This document shows, one piece after another, positions 1-8,990 of a stretch of 64,000 bases of DNA (positions are counted from its first letter, which is position 1; the number at the start of each line of letters is the position of its first letter). A program made the position numbers and the translations under genes. Source of the stretch: REEP01 sp964517265 (GTDB taxonomy: Bacteria; Pseudomonadota; Alphaproteobacteria; Rhodospirillales; Defluviicoccaceae); the NCBI GenBank assembly GCA_964517265.1, contig CAZFBS010000013.1, positions 1 to 64,000 of the forward strand. The letters are read 5' to 3'. The notes under the pieces are model-generated. The model saw only the letters and a list, made by a program, of their open reading frames with translations. It ran no database searches and was not told the DNA's origin.

Positions 1-745
1 CAGGCAGAGCTCCAGGCCGCATAACCCGGTGTCCACTTTTCCGGGGGAAGATCAGGGTGCGACCCTCGTCTCGAAGCGGATCGCCAAGTTCCTGCAAGAA
101 GGCAATCAGGGCTCGATGACCGGAGAGGGAAATCTCCTCCAAATCGAGCACCAGGCCATCGAACTGATGCTGCGCAACGATCGCGAGAATATCTGAAACG
201 ATTTGTGCACGCGTCTCAGGATGGCCAAGCGCCCGAACGGCTTCGGCCTGGGAGAGATGCATATTGAGCAACGGCGTGACGGCAAGATGAGACGCATGCG
301 TGCGAATCCACTGCGCGATCGGCTCATTGCGTTGTTGCAGGCCGACGCTGACTTGACCGTCGTGTCGGCTCAACGTGATCCACTCAGGAATAATTCCATC
401 CAGCCGTTTGGCATTGCGCCGCAACGATGCCACTGCGCTGGACTGGTTCGGCATGAAGGCAAGCCTGCGAATGGACGCCGCCTCGGGCGCGAGCTGCCTG
501 TTTCGCATCGGATTGATGTGGATTCGGTCCCGGTCGGTCGAGCGGAACGTGGACACGATTGTTCCGACCACTTCCGCTCCCGCGCTTTCCAGAATTCCTC
601 CGAGAGAAGGAGGGACAAACATGCCCACCATCCCGGCAGTACCCAGCCCCCCAAAAGTAAGGATAATCAAAACGACCAGGCCGAAGGTGGTTCGCCGTGC
701 GCGTTTGCCAAACGGGTCGAAGAATATAGGATGGCGGTGACTCAC
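1..745 (-). CDS. N-terminal part of a membrane-anchored GH18-like glycosidase (truncated by window edge)
   Basis: An open frame starts at GTG 745-743 and runs off the left edge (about 248 codons). Residues 1-20 are basic, 21-43 form one hydrophobic helix, and the rest should lie in the periplasm. Around residue 195 the chain reads FDGLVLDLEE. This fits the GH18 catalytic pattern DGxxxDxE, with E203 as the presumed acid. Known relatives with this N-terminus are large alphaproteobacterial proteins in which a GH18-like domain precedes a polysaccharide deacetylase and a family 2 glycosyltransferase; those parts would lie outside the window. In-frame stops just upstream rule out an earlier start. 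The last 15 visible residues no longer resemble the family, which may mean an insertion or misassembly at the edge. Confidence 0.6.
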   Translation of the reverse strand, partial: MSHRHPIFFDPFGKRARRTTFGLVVLIILTFGGLGTAGMVGMFVPPSLGGILESAGAEVVGTIVSTFRSTDRDRIHINPMRNRQLAPEAASIRRLAFMPNQSSAVASLRRNAKRLDGIIPEWITLSRHDGQVSVGLQQRNEPIAQWIRTHASHLAVTPLLNMHLSQAEAVRALGHPETRAQIVSDILAIVAQHQFDGLVLDLEEISLSGHRALIAFLQELGDPLRDEGRTLIFPRKSGHRVMRPGALP

Positions 746-948
746 GATTGGTTCATCCCGGGTGCAGGCTTTACGACATCAGATTTAGCGGCAAGTGGCC
801 GCATAGGCGCAGGGAAGGGCTCTCCGGCCAACATGAGCGCCCAAGTGTCTCCCTGCGGGAAATTCGAAAAAACGCGCTCTTCAGCGGTAGCGGTCGATGC
901 ACGGCCGCATGGCGAATAAGCGTCGATTGCAGTGGTGAGCGGCACCAT
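742..948 (-). CDS. possible small upstream ORF of unknown function
   Basis: A 68-codon frame begins with ATG a few bases after a GGGGGAGAG ribosome-binding-like stretch. Its TGA overlaps the GTG start of the GH18-like gene, the arrangement expected for translational coupling. The product has no recognisable domain and no membrane segment. Its composition (many Ala, Pro, Thr) gives no support from codon pattern. It could equally be a chance frame in a leader. Confidence 0.2.
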   Translation of the reverse strand: MVPLTTAIDAYSPCGRASTATAEERVFSNFPQGDTWALMLAGEPFPAPMRPLAAKSDVVKPAPGMNQS

Positions 949-2028
949 TCATCTCTCCCCCAAGCGCGCTTCGCCGTCTCGCCACACCCCGAGAAGGGCG
1001 CCGGCGGACGGAAACGCTATCGCTGCCGCAAGCGGCTCCGCGAGTTTCCTATGATGTTTGCATCATCCTGGCGTTCTATTGACGAGGCCGCGCGCTGTGG
1101 GAGAGAGGCACCTCGTATGACAAGATGCGGATTGCACTCCCGCGGATCTTCGCCGCAACGCTCCAATTCATGCCGTCGCCATCGCCATCATCGTCAATTT
1201 CGCCGCACAAAGGATCGAGCCGACTTTCTGAGCCGGACGGCTCTTCCAATCTCCCTCCCTCAGCACCACACTCGTTACTAGCAGAAGCCGTTCTCGTGGG
1301 GCCCGTTTCTTTCGTTTTTGAAATAGTAACCCATTTGGATCAGAAACAAATTCTGACGCTTGGGCCGCTTGCCCCCAACACCGGCCTAAACGTAGAGATA
1401 TTTTTAAACAACAGCAAGACCATTTTTGTAGGTCTTATATAAATAGAGGCAAGATACCCGGTTTGGGTATATTCTGTGTGGGTTTTTCAGAGGTAACAGA
1501 ATTTTTTATGCTATGCAAACCTTGCTCTTTATCTTTTATACTTGGAAGATTCTGCCTCATCTTGATCAGCTGTGTGAAAGAGATCCTCGATCAGAGCATG
1601 GCACGACGAACGCGGGTTTCCGCAACCTTCAGGCCGGTCTTCATCATCTTCGATGCTTGATGTCTCCCGAGTGCACCGCAGGTGACGCGATCAGCAGAGC
1701 CACCGGAAGGTTCTTCCGCAACGTATTCAGGAGTTATCGGCAAGGAACAACAATCAGGCCGCCTCTTCCTGAGATACGGAAGACGACAATCAGCGGCAGG
1801 TCGATAAAGATGGGCAACGGGCGCACTGCCTGGACAGCGTAGCGGTTGCGTCCTGCCCACGGTCTTCATCATTAATGGAGCTGCGGGGGACGCCTCACAA
1901 CCGTCGGAGCCACGTGGGGGTCTCGTTGCCGTCGGCGGGGGCAAACCACCCGCTACAGGCGTCCGCGCGAGGTGATTGAGCAGATCGGCAAGGGGGCGAG
2001 TTCACAGGCGTGGTCTCGGTTGCCTCTC
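949..2028. other. gene-poor stretch
   Basis: About 1.1 kb in which no frame on either strand looks like a protein. The frames present are Arg/Ser-rich and overlap each other. The part from about 1280 to 1620 is clearly more AT-rich than its surroundings, with several T- and A-runs. The string CGGTCTTCATCAT occurs twice, near 1636 and 1859. No tRNA, insertion-sequence end or transposase fragment was recognised. Confidence 0.5.
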
Positions 2029-2084
2029 CTGGTGGTTCGGTGCTGACAGATCAACCCCATCCGTCAGTTGAATCGAACCACCAG
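2029..2084. repeat. hairpin-forming inverted repeat
   Basis: CTGGTGGTTC (2029-2038) pairs perfectly with GAACCACCAG (2075-2084), and CTGAC (2043-2047) pairs with GTCAG (2063-2067) inside it. It lies about 95 bases past the stop of the minus-strand aldo/keto reductase and has no T-run. Bases 2057-2075 match 17 of 19 positions of 15355-15373, the edge of another intergenic hairpin, so it may belong to a dispersed palindromic repeat family. Confidence 0.55.
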
Positions 2085-2177
2085 ATCAACGGCTTCGTGG
2101 CTCGACCGGTCCTATCCTCGGGGACCAAGCGAAGGATCCGATCCACTAGCGCCGTCCGCAACCGCGGAAGGGCGTGC

Positions 2178-3173
2178 TCAGGTCCAGGGGAGACGAACGC
2201 GCGTTTGCCAGTATGCCACCGGGTCCTCGGCGAGGGCAGCTACCGCCGCCCATGCCGCCTCATCGAGGCGAACGTCGAAGGCGCGGACATTGGCGGCAAG
2301 CTGCGCGGCGCTCGCGGCTCCACTCAGCACCACATCGGCCCAAGGCTGGGCAAGGGCAGCGGCAAGCGAAAGGGCGTCGACGGTCGTCTCGAGCCGCCGC
2401 GCCTCGCGCTCCAGCACAGTGGTGGTGGCGACGAAACGGGCATCATCTTGGCGTCTGGCCAACCGGCCGTTGGCCAGCGCCTCCTTGACAATGACTCCCA
2501 TGCCTTCATGGCGGGCTGCCGCCAACTCCGATCCGGCCGACGGCTCCAGCAAATTCCAGGTGGCCTGAACACAGTCGAACAGGCGGACCCCATCAATCCG
2601 CAAGGTGAGAGCCCGGCGCAGAACCTCAACCTGGCCGATCCCACTCAAGGTCAAGCCGATCGCCGTTCCGGCGCCCTTCAGCCGGGCCAAGTCCCGCAAC
2701 ACAGGAAGGTTGGTCAGAACGCCGCTTTCGAGCGTCGCGGAATGAATCTGATAAAGACGTAGGTAAGGGCTGAGGTTGTCGCAGCTTTCCTGCCACTGGC
2801 GCTGAAGAACCGTCAGCGAATGATCCTTGACCTCGTGCACCTCTGCATCGACCCGCCAATCGGCAGTATAAACGTAACCCCACTTCGAGCCGACCACGAC
2901 CGCCTCCGGATCGAAGTGGTGCGCACGCAGCCAAGCACCGAGGAACGCTTCGCCGCGGCCATAAGAACGGGCGGCATCGAAGTAGCGAATTCCGGCCGCC
3001 CAGGCAGCGTCCAGCACGGCAACGGCACGCGCCTGCAGAGCCTCAGGCGCGGTTTCGCTCTCGAGATCGGCAGCGTGATTGAGAGTTATGTAGCCGGGTC
3101 TGCCCAGCGCCGCCATGCCAAGCCCGAGCGGTGAGACCAGCAGCCCCGTCTCTCCTAGCGCCTGCAGCCTCAT
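2178..3173 (-). CDS. aldo/keto reductase
   Basis: A 331-residue NAD(P)H-dependent oxidoreductase with the TIM-barrel AKR fold. The catalytic tetrad is visible as D66 (YFDAARSYG), Y71, K97 (GSKWGY) and H144 (YQIHSA). The start is ATG 3173, chosen because GGGGAGG lies a few bases upstream; the longer frame from 3200 is less likely. The substrate cannot be inferred. It stands alone on the minus strand, divergent from the cold-shock gene, with a hairpin beyond its 3' end. The ancestral AKR fold reduces aldehydes and ketones in the cytoplasm; no signal peptide is present. Confidence 0.9.
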   Translation of the reverse strand: MRLQALGETGLLVSPLGLGMAALGRPGYITLNHAADLESETAPEALQARAVAVLDAAWAAGIRYFDAARSYGRGEAFLGAWLRAHHFDPEAVVVGSKWGYVYTADWRVDAEVHEVKDHSLTVLQRQWQESCDNLSPYLRLYQIHSATLESGVLTNLPVLRDLARLKGAGTAIGLTLSGIGQVEVLRRALTLRIDGVRLFDCVQATWNLLEPSAGSELAAARHEGMGVIVKEALANGRLARRQDDARFVATTTVLEREARRLETTVDALSLAAALAQPWADVVLSGAASAAQLAANVRAFDVRLDEAAWAAVAALAEDPVAYWQTRVRLPWT

Positions 3174-3676
3174 TCTCGCCTCCCCTCTTGCCGCGCGCAA
3201 ACGTGCATTTTGATGGCAACCCCCGTCCGACGCCGGCGGGCGGAACTCAGTCCTCCTCCGGGGGTCCGCAGTGCATGCGGGGGTTATGGCAGGTGCGCAG
3301 GCAAGTCAAGCTCATGGAACCGTTGATCCAGCTCCGGCCGCCGCTTCAACGCGTCTTGTCAAACAGGGCAAGGCTCGGCCCGCTCCGATACCGAGCGCGA
3401 ACAGGCCGCGGCTTGCAAGGCATGGGCCGTTAACTACCTTTGGTTGATTTACGGGAATAGCGGCCAAACCCTTTCTACTCTACTTGCCAAACGAAGCAGA
3501 ATTGCTTATCTTCCCGGCCAAGGTGACAGTTTTCGTCGGCGTACCTAGTTAGCTGCTGTAACGCCTAGCATGGTTACTCCCGAAACTCCTGATACCTGCG
3601 TGATCGTGCTGTAAATTGTCAGTCTTCGCTGTCAGTGGCGGCACATCAAATTGAAACCAAGTGTATGGAGTAACTA
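3174..3676. other. intergenic region and long cold-shock leader
   Basis: About 500 bases between the divergent aldo/keto reductase and the cold-shock gene, with no credible frame. The last 200 bases are comparatively AT-rich. A long untranslated leader is typical of cspA-type genes, where RNA structure controls translation by temperature; no specific cold box could be identified by eye. Confidence 0.4.
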
Positions 3677-3886
3677 ATGGCGACCGGAACAGTGAAGTGG
3701 TTTAATCCCGCGAAGGGATACGGCTTCATCGCCCCCGATCAGGGCACAAGCGATGCTTTCGTTCACATCTCTGCGGTAGAGCGAGCGGGTCTGACAACTC
3801 TTCGGGAAGGTCAGAAGGTCAAGTATCAGCTCGTGCCGGGCCGCAACGGGAAATCTTCGGCAGAGGATCTCGTCGTTCTCGACTGA
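3677..3886 (+). CDS. cold-shock domain protein (CspA family)
   Basis: A 69-residue single cold-shock domain, the usual size for the family. RNP1 is KGYGFI (residues 13-18) and RNP2 is DAFVHI (residues 26-31), the aromatic nucleic-acid-binding surfaces of the beta barrel. Such proteins bind single-stranded RNA or DNA and act as RNA chaperones in the cytoplasm. GGAG precedes the ATG. The gene is monocistronic, with a long upstream leader and two consecutive hairpins downstream. Confidence 0.95.
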   Translation: MATGTVKWFNPAKGYGFIAPDQGTSDAFVHISAVERAGLTTLREGQKVKYQLVPGRNGKSSAEDLVVLD

Positions 3887-3901
3887 CCACTTCGGAGTGA
3901 A

Positions 3902-3935
3902 GCCTCGGCACCGGTTAGCAGCCCGGTGCCGAGGC
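3902..3935 (+). terminator. strong hairpin after the cold-shock gene
   Basis: A perfect 13-base-pair stem, GCCTCGGCACCGG pairing with CCGGTGCCGAGGC, with an 8-base loop, 15 bases after the stop codon. It has no T-run of its own. It may stabilise the 3' end or act with the next hairpin. Confidence 0.75.
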
Positions 3936-3945
3936 GATGCTACCG

Positions 3946-3982
3946 GCACCTCTACGTCGTACACACGAGAGGTGCTTTTTTT
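3946..3982 (+). terminator. rho-independent terminator
   Basis: GCACCTCT (3946-3953) pairs with AGAGGTGC (3968-3975) and is followed directly by seven T (3976-3982). It ends the cold-shock transcript, so that gene has two hairpins in tandem. Confidence 0.85.
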
Positions 3983-4187
3983 GTTTTCATTTGTTTTTCT
4001 CGGCGATTGCGCTCGCCTGCTGATGGCGCGCTCGGTTAACGGTGGTCAGTCAGCAGCAGAAAGGCCCGGGGGGCTCAACGGAAGACCTCCGGGGTATCCC
4101 CCCTCGGCATCGCCAATATCTTTACCGATGTCGGAGCGCTTGAAGCCCGCTGCAGACACCTGTGCCTGTCGATCGGGCTGAAGCCGC

Positions 4188-4751
4188 TCAGATGAACAGC
4201 ATGGCGCTCTTCTCGGAGGCATCGGCGAGGAAGGACACCACGCCCCCTTCGACAATGTTCAGATCTTCGCGCAGCGCCGTGGCCTTTAGTCCGATCGCCT
4301 TGAGGCCCATCTCACAGACCATAAACGTCACGCCGAAGGCTGTGCACGCCAGCAAGAGTTCCTCAAAGGTGGCTACCCCTCGCTCGGCATAGGCGTCGTC
4401 AACGCCGCCGGCACTGGGCATACTTGCCGCACCGCCCCCTGTCGCCAATCCCGCCGGCTCTGCCGGACCTGCGGGCAGAACACGCCAGCCAGGGGTCCCG
4501 TCCGCGTGCGGTTTGCCGAGGAACCGGGTAGCCTCCATGGTGAAGAACAAAGTCGCCGGCGTTCCGACAGCGGCGGCGGCGGACGCCAGTACCAGCGCAT
4601 AATGGACCCGGCTGAACGTCCCGGAATAGACCACCAGCGAAAGCTTTGTGGGGGCGGAAGGGGAGGAAGGGTGGCTCTGCTGCCGGTCGGTCTGATCCAC
4701 CGAGTGCTGCTGGGAGAGGTCCTGAACCGGCTTGTGCCCTTCAATGGACAT
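4188..4751 (-). CDS. DsrE/DsrF-like protein
   Basis: A 187-residue protein with the DsrE-type pattern: a first strand LSLVVYSGTF, a Gly/Ala-rich middle, then LLACTAFGVTFMVCEMGLKAIG and a C-terminal VVSFLADASE segment. Relatives transfer persulfide sulfur or bind small sulfur species. Two cysteines (in LLACTAFG and MVCEMG) are the plausible sulfur-handling residues. The start is ATG 4751, which overlaps the end of the MoeB-like gene by 11 bases; the longer frame to 4856 lies inside that gene. Position after cysK and moeB suggests a role in sulfur trafficking. Confidence 0.75.
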   Translation of the reverse strand: MSIEGHKPVQDLSQQHSVDQTDRQQSHPSSPSAPTKLSLVVYSGTFSRVHYALVLASAAAAVGTPATLFFTMEATRFLGKPHADGTPGWRVLPAGPAEPAGLATGGGAASMPSAGGVDDAYAERGVATFEELLLACTAFGVTFMVCEMGLKAIGLKATALREDLNIVEGGVVSFLADASEKSAMLFI

Positions 4752-5571
4752 GGCCGGAGGTGTTGCTCGCGACGAGAGAGGTGATTGTCGGATGCTCACC
4801 GCACAACGGACAGCCGGGGTCCCGGGGCACCTGGATTTTGCGAAACGTGGGGCCAAGGGCTTCGCAGACGAGCAGCCAGCCCGACAGGCTTTCGCCGATG
4901 CCGAGCAACTCCTTCAACACTTCAGTCGCCTGGAGAGAGCCGATAACGCCGCAAAAAGCGCCCAGCACACCCGCCTCGGCGCAAGTGGCACCGTCACCCG
5001 GCGGCGGAGGCTCGCGGTAAATGCAGCGATAACATGGCCCTCGTGCGCCGTCGGAGCTCGACGCGAATGCTTTGAAGGTGCTCAGCTGACCTTCAAACCG
5101 CAATATCGCGCCGGAGACGAGGACCCGGCGGGTCATGTAGCACGCGTCATTGAGGAGGAACCGGGTCGCAAAGTTGTCACTACCGTCGGCGACGATATCA
5201 AAAGCGGAAACCCGATCGAGGACGTTGTCGGCCTTCAACCGCTCGGCAAAGACCTCGACGCGGACATCCGGGTTGATCGCGGCCAGCGTCCGCCGCGCGC
5301 TCTTCACCTTAGCCATCCCAATGCTGGCATTGGTATGCACCACCTGCCGCTGCAGGTTGCTGAGATCAACCACGTCATCGTCGATCACGCCGAGGGTACC
5401 GACGCCGGCCGCCGCCAAGTACAACAACAGAGGCGAGCCCAGCCCCCCGGCGCCGACCACCAGCACCCGCGCGTTCAAGAGCCGCATCTGACCGTCGCCC
5501 CCGACCTCGTCAAGCAGGATATGACGCGCATAGCGCACAATTTGGTCGTCGCGGAACTCGTTGATCGTCAT
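4741..5571 (-). CDS. moeB: MoeB/ThiF-type adenylyltransferase (E1-like)
   Basis: A 276-residue E1-like enzyme that adenylates the C-terminal glycine of a MoaD/ThiS-type sulfur carrier. The nucleotide loop GAGGLGSP is at residues 40-47, followed by the acidic strand VIDDDVVDLSNLQRQ. Two zinc knuckles are seen: C180xxC183 and C254xxC257. C197 in the TCAEAGVLG segment is the conserved mobile-loop cysteine. The rhodanese domain found in some relatives is absent, so this is the short bacterial form. It lies 34 bases after cysK and overlaps dsrE. No MoaD or ThiS gene is in the window, so the carrier is unknown. Confidence 0.88.
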   Translation of the reverse strand: MTINEFRDDQIVRYARHILLDEVGGDGQMRLLNARVLVVGAGGLGSPLLLYLAAAGVGTLGVIDDDVVDLSNLQRQVVHTNASIGMAKVKSARRTLAAINPDVRVEVFAERLKADNVLDRVSAFDIVADGSDNFATRFLLNDACYMTRRVLVSGAILRFEGQLSTFKAFASSSDGARGPCYRCIYREPPPPGDGATCAEAGVLGAFCGVIGSLQATEVLKELLGIGESLSGWLLVCEALGPTFRKIQVPRDPGCPLCGEHPTITSLVASNTSGHVH

Positions 5572-5605
5572 CTACGGCCCCTTCATCGCACCGCCAGTTG
5601 CCCTT

Positions 5606-6592
5606 TCACTCGACGCCGATTCCCTCGAATAGAGCGGTCGAAAGATAGCGTTCGGCGAAAGAAGGCAGAATCACCACCATCTTCTTGCCTGCCATCTCCG
5701 CACGGGCACCCACCTCGACCGCGGCCGCCAGCGCCGCTCCGCCGGAGATGCCGACCGGCACACCCTCCAAGCGCGCCACCCGGCGAGCCATGGTGAAGGC
5801 CGTTTCATTGCCGATGCAGATGACCTCGTCGATGACGTCGGTGTTAAGAACGGCCGGAACGAATCCGGCGCCGATCCCCTGGATCTTGTGCGGACCGGGA
5901 ACGCCGCCCGAAAGTATCGGGCTGTCCTCCGGTTCCACCGCAATCATTCGCACGTCTGCACGCCGGGCCTTGAGAACCTCGGCCACCCCGGTGATCGTGC
6001 CGCCGGTGCCGACACCGCTAATCACTGCATCCACCTCCCCACTGGTGTCGCGCCAGATCTCCTCGGCGGTGGTGACGCGATGAATTTCAGGATTGGCCGG
6101 ATTGTTGAACTGCTGCAGCATCAACGCGCCGGGTGTCTTGCCGACAATTTCCTCGGCCTTCGCCACTGCCCCGGGCATTCCCTTGGCCGCCGGGGTGAGG
6201 ACGATATCCGCGCCGAGCAGCGCCAGCATCTTGCGGCGCTCCACCGACATGCTGTCCGGCATGGTCAGGATCAGGCGATAGCCGCGGGCGGCGCAGACGA
6301 ATGCGAGGGCGATGCCGGTATTGCCGGAGGTCGGCTCGACCAGCACGGCGCCCGGTGCCAAGCGGCCCGACAGTTCTGCCGCCTCGACCATTGCCAAGCC
6401 GATCCGATCCTTGACCGAGCCGAGCGGGTTAAAAAACTCGCACTTGCCGAGAAGATCCGCATGACAGCCGCTTTCCGCTGCCAGCTTGCTCAGCCGGATG
6501 AGGGGAGTATTACCGATGGTCTCCAGGATGTTCTCATAGATCCGGCCACGGACTCCCGTCTCGGCATCACGCGCCGCCACCTGGCTTCTCAT
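5606..6592 (-). CDS. cysK: cysteine synthase (O-acetylserine sulfhydrylase)
   Basis: A 328-residue PLP enzyme of the CysK type, making cysteine from O-acetylserine and sulfide. PLP lysine K61 is in NPLGSVKDR, the substrate loop TSGNTG is at residues 88-93, and the phosphate-binding loop GVGTGGT follows later. The start is ATG 6592, chosen because AGGAGG lies at the right distance upstream; the longer frame to 6832 extends into the leader. It is the first structural gene after an Rrf2 regulator and is followed by moeB and dsrE on the same strand. Confidence 0.95.
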   Translation of the reverse strand: MRSQVAARDAETGVRGRIYENILETIGNTPLIRLSKLAAESGCHADLLGKCEFFNPLGSVKDRIGLAMVEAAELSGRLAPGAVLVEPTSGNTGIALAFVCAARGYRLILTMPDSMSVERRKMLALLGADIVLTPAAKGMPGAVAKAEEIVGKTPGALMLQQFNNPANPEIHRVTTAEEIWRDTSGEVDAVISGVGTGGTITGVAEVLKARRADVRMIAVEPEDSPILSGGVPGPHKIQGIGAGFVPAVLNTDVIDEVICIGNETAFTMARRVARLEGVPVGISGGAALAAAVEVGARAEMAGKKMVVILPSFAERYLSTALFEGIGVE

Positions 6593-6767
6593 GCTCTCAG
6601 TCTCCTCCTGTCGGACCGTGTGAGTCGGGCCAGCGTGTTTTCCGGTTCCGCCTGTTCTCGGAGCGAGGACGGCCTTAGGGTAAGTAACAGAATTGTCTGA
6701 CAAACCCACCGCACGCAAGACCTGCAAAAGATGTAGTATTCTCTTATCCTTTTGATGCCGCAAAGTG

Positions 6768-7220
6768 CTAAATCGAGAAATCGAGGCTGCTGCGGCCCTC
6801 GCTGGGAATCCCCGCCTCGTTCGCCCTGGCACACAAATCGTCGATAGTCAGACCGTCGAGCCGCGTCATCACGTCTTTTTGTATTTCCATCCACAACGGA
6901 CGAACGACCGCATGAGCAAGCGGCGAACCACAATCCTCGTTCAGCGGATCTTCGGCCGTTTCCATCTTGCGCACCACCCGGACCACATCGCCGACGGTGA
7001 TCCGCCGCCGCTCCCGTGCCAGCCGGTAGCCACCCCGCGGCCCGCGTACGCCGACCAGAATATCGTCACGAACGAGATTCTGCAGCGCCTGCTCCAGATA
7101 ACGCCGGGGAATTCCTTGGCGGCGGGTAATCTCGCTGCTCTGCACCGGCTCGCTGCCGGCATGGTAGGCGATGTCCAGCACCGCCTCGATTGCGAAAAGC
7201 GTTTTTCTCGAAAGCCGCAT
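6768..7220 (-). CDS. Rrf2 family transcriptional regulator
   Basis: A 150-residue winged-helix regulator. The N-terminus (MRLSRKTLFAIEAVLDIA) and the wing motif GPRGGYRLAR are typical of Rrf2. Only two cysteines are present, C97 and C130. They do not make the three-cysteine pattern that holds an iron-sulfur cluster in IscR, NsrR or RirA. This suggests a cluster-free sensor such as CymR, which in Firmicutes responds to cysteine through CysK. The start is ATG 7220, preceded by GGGGAG. It lies 175 bases upstream of cysK on the same strand, so local control of cysK is likely. Confidence 0.9.
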   Translation of the reverse strand: MRLSRKTLFAIEAVLDIAYHAGSEPVQSSEITRRQGIPRRYLEQALQNLVRDDILVGVRGPRGGYRLARERRRITVGDVVRVVRKMETAEDPLNEDCGSPLAHAVVRPLWMEIQKDVMTRLDGLTIDDLCARANEAGIPSEGRSSLDFSI

Positions 7221-7275
7221 GCTCTCCCCCGTCCCTGCTTTTCTTTTGGATGGAACGAGGGCGTGCCCCCCGCAC

Positions 7276-7722
7276 TCACCCGCTTGAGCCGAACCCGCGA
7301 TCGCCACGAACTGTACCCGGAAGGATCTCCACCGGGCTCCATGTCACCATTCGCACCGGCGCCACAACCAGCTGCGCAATCCGCATTCCGCGCTCGATGG
7401 TAAACGTCGCCTCGCCATGATTGATCAAAATGACTGCGATCTCGCCGCGATAATCGGCATCGATGGTTCCCGGGCTGTTGAGCACGGTGACGCCATAACG
7501 GACCGCCAGCCCGGAGCGCGGCCGCACCTGGGCCTCATGCCCCTCCGGCAGCGCCAGCGCAATCCCGCAGGGAATGAGCGCCCGTGCGCCCGGCGCCAGC
7601 ATTGTCGCCTCCGCCACCGCCGCATGCAGATCGACACCGGCGCTGTGGGGACTCGCTTGTGCCGGCAGCGGCAGATCGCGTCCATGCGCAAGGCGCTTGA
7701 CCGGGATGGCGAGGGAGTTCAT
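7276..7722 (-). CDS. dut: dUTP diphosphatase
   Basis: A 148-residue trimeric dUTPase, which hydrolyses dUTP to dUMP and keeps uracil out of DNA. The five motifs are present in order, including AGVDLHA, RPRSGLA, the uracil-binding hairpin GVTVLNSPGTIDADYRGE, and the C-terminal arm RGDRGFGSSG. The start is ATG 7722, whose ATGA overlaps the coaBC stop by 4 bases. The coaBC-dut order is a frequent bacterial operon. Confidence 0.95.
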   Translation of the reverse strand: MNSLAIPVKRLAHGRDLPLPAQASPHSAGVDLHAAVAEATMLAPGARALIPCGIALALPEGHEAQVRPRSGLAVRYGVTVLNSPGTIDADYRGEIAVILINHGEATFTIERGMRIAQLVVAPVRMVTWSPVEILPGTVRGDRGFGSSG

Positions 7723-8990
7723 GCCGGCCCCGCCAGCGCGTCGGCAATGCGCAAGGCAAGGCGGACCGCAACCGCCTCCTTGCTCATCGCCGGCCACGGC
7801 TCGGCGCCCTGCCCAGAGACGAGCTGGACGGTATTGGCATCCCCTCCGAAGGTTCCGCTGCCGGAGGACACGTCGTTGGCGATGATCCAGTCACAACCCT
7901 TTTTCTTGCGCTTGGCGCGCGCGTTGGCGACGAGATCGGAAGTCTCCGCCGCAAATCCCACCACCAGCCGCGGCCGCAAGTCCCCGGCGCCGCTGATGCT
8001 TGCCAGCGTATCCGGGTTCTCCATCAAAACGAGGGATGGTGGCGGCCCGCCCCGCTGCTTTTTCAGTTTGTCTGCCGCCGGCTCGGCCACCCGCCAATCA
8101 CATACAGCAGCGGCACAAACGGCAACGTCCACCGGCAGAGCCCGTCGACAAGCATCCAGCATTTCCTCTGCTGTCTCAATCCGCACCACATCTACACCTG
8201 GGGGATCGGCCAGGTGGGTCGGCCCGCTCACCAGCGTGACCGCCGCGCCTAGCCGTGCCAAGGCACCGGCGATGGCATGGCCCTGCTTGCCCGAGGACCG
8301 GTTGGCGAGATACCGGACGGGATCGATCGGCTCATACGTCGGACCGCTGGTGACGAGCGCGCTGCGCCCGGCCAGCCGCCGGCGTTCTTCTTTATCGGCA
8401 AGGCCACCATCGTCCTCCTCCCAGCTTCCGGCGGGGACAAGCAGCGACTCGATCGCGGCCACAATCTGATCGGGTTCGGCCATCCGACCCGCTCCCCACT
8501 CGCCGCAGGCCATCTCGCCTTCCCCGGGGCCGATGCTACGCACACCCCGCGCGCTCAGAGTAGCGAGGTTCGCCTTCGTTGCCGGATGCTCCCACATCCG
8601 CACGTTCATTGCCGGCGCCACCAGGACCGGCTTGTCGGTGGCGAGCAGAGTTGTGGTGGCAAGATCGTCGGCCATGCCGGCAGCCATCCGGGCAAGAAGA
8701 TCCGCCGTCGCCGGAGCAACCACCACCAGATCCGCCTCTCGCGAGAGCCGGATGTGTCCCATCTCGCTTTCGTCCTTCAGCGAGAACAGCTCGGTATAGA
8801 CCGTGTCCTCACTGAGGGCCGCCAGCGAGAGCGGGGTCACAAACTCTGCGCCCGCGCGCGTTAGAATGCAGCGTACGGCAATTCCACGTTCCCGCACCCG
8901 GCGGATCACCTCCAGGCACTTGTAGGCGGCAATCCCACCCGCGACGATCAAAAGTATTCGTTTCCGTAGAGAATCGGTTTTCTTGTGCAA
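7719..8990 (-). CDS. coaBC: bifunctional phosphopantothenoylcysteine decarboxylase / phosphopantothenate-cysteine ligase
   Basis: A 423-residue fusion for two steps of coenzyme A synthesis. The CoaC half has the flavoprotein start ILLIVAGGIAAYK and the substrate clamp AMNVRMWEHP. The CoaB half has GPTYEPIDPVRYLANRSSG and the KLKKQRG strap. The start appears to be TTG 8990-8988: an in-frame stop lies two codons upstream and no ATG occurs before the first conserved strand. The gene overlaps dut by 4 bases and is divergent from the HAD-HerA gene. Confidence 0.93.
   Translation of the reverse strand: MHKKTDSLRKRILLIVAGGIAAYKCLEVIRRVRERGIAVRCILTRAGAEFVTPLSLAALSEDTVYTELFSLKDESEMGHIRLSREADLVVVAPATADLLARMAAGMADDLATTTLLATDKPVLVAPAMNVRMWEHPATKANLATLSARGVRSIGPGEGEMACGEWGAGRMAEPDQIVAAIESLLVPAGSWEEDDGGLADKEERRRLAGRSALVTSGPTYEPIDPVRYLANRSSGKQGHAIAGALARLGAAVTLVSGPTHLADPPGVDVVRIETAEEMLDACRRALPVDVAVCAAAVCDWRVAEPAADKLKKQRGGPPPSLVLMENPDTLASISGAGDLRPRLVVGFAAETSDLVANARAKRKKKGCDWIIANDVSSGSGTFGGDANTVQLVSGQGAEPWPAMSKEAVAVRLALRIADALAGPA

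Noticed and set aside
2029..2084. tRNA-like TTCGATT string on the minus strand
   Set aside because: The flanking bases do not form a T-arm or acceptor stem; the region folds as a simple inverted repeat instead.
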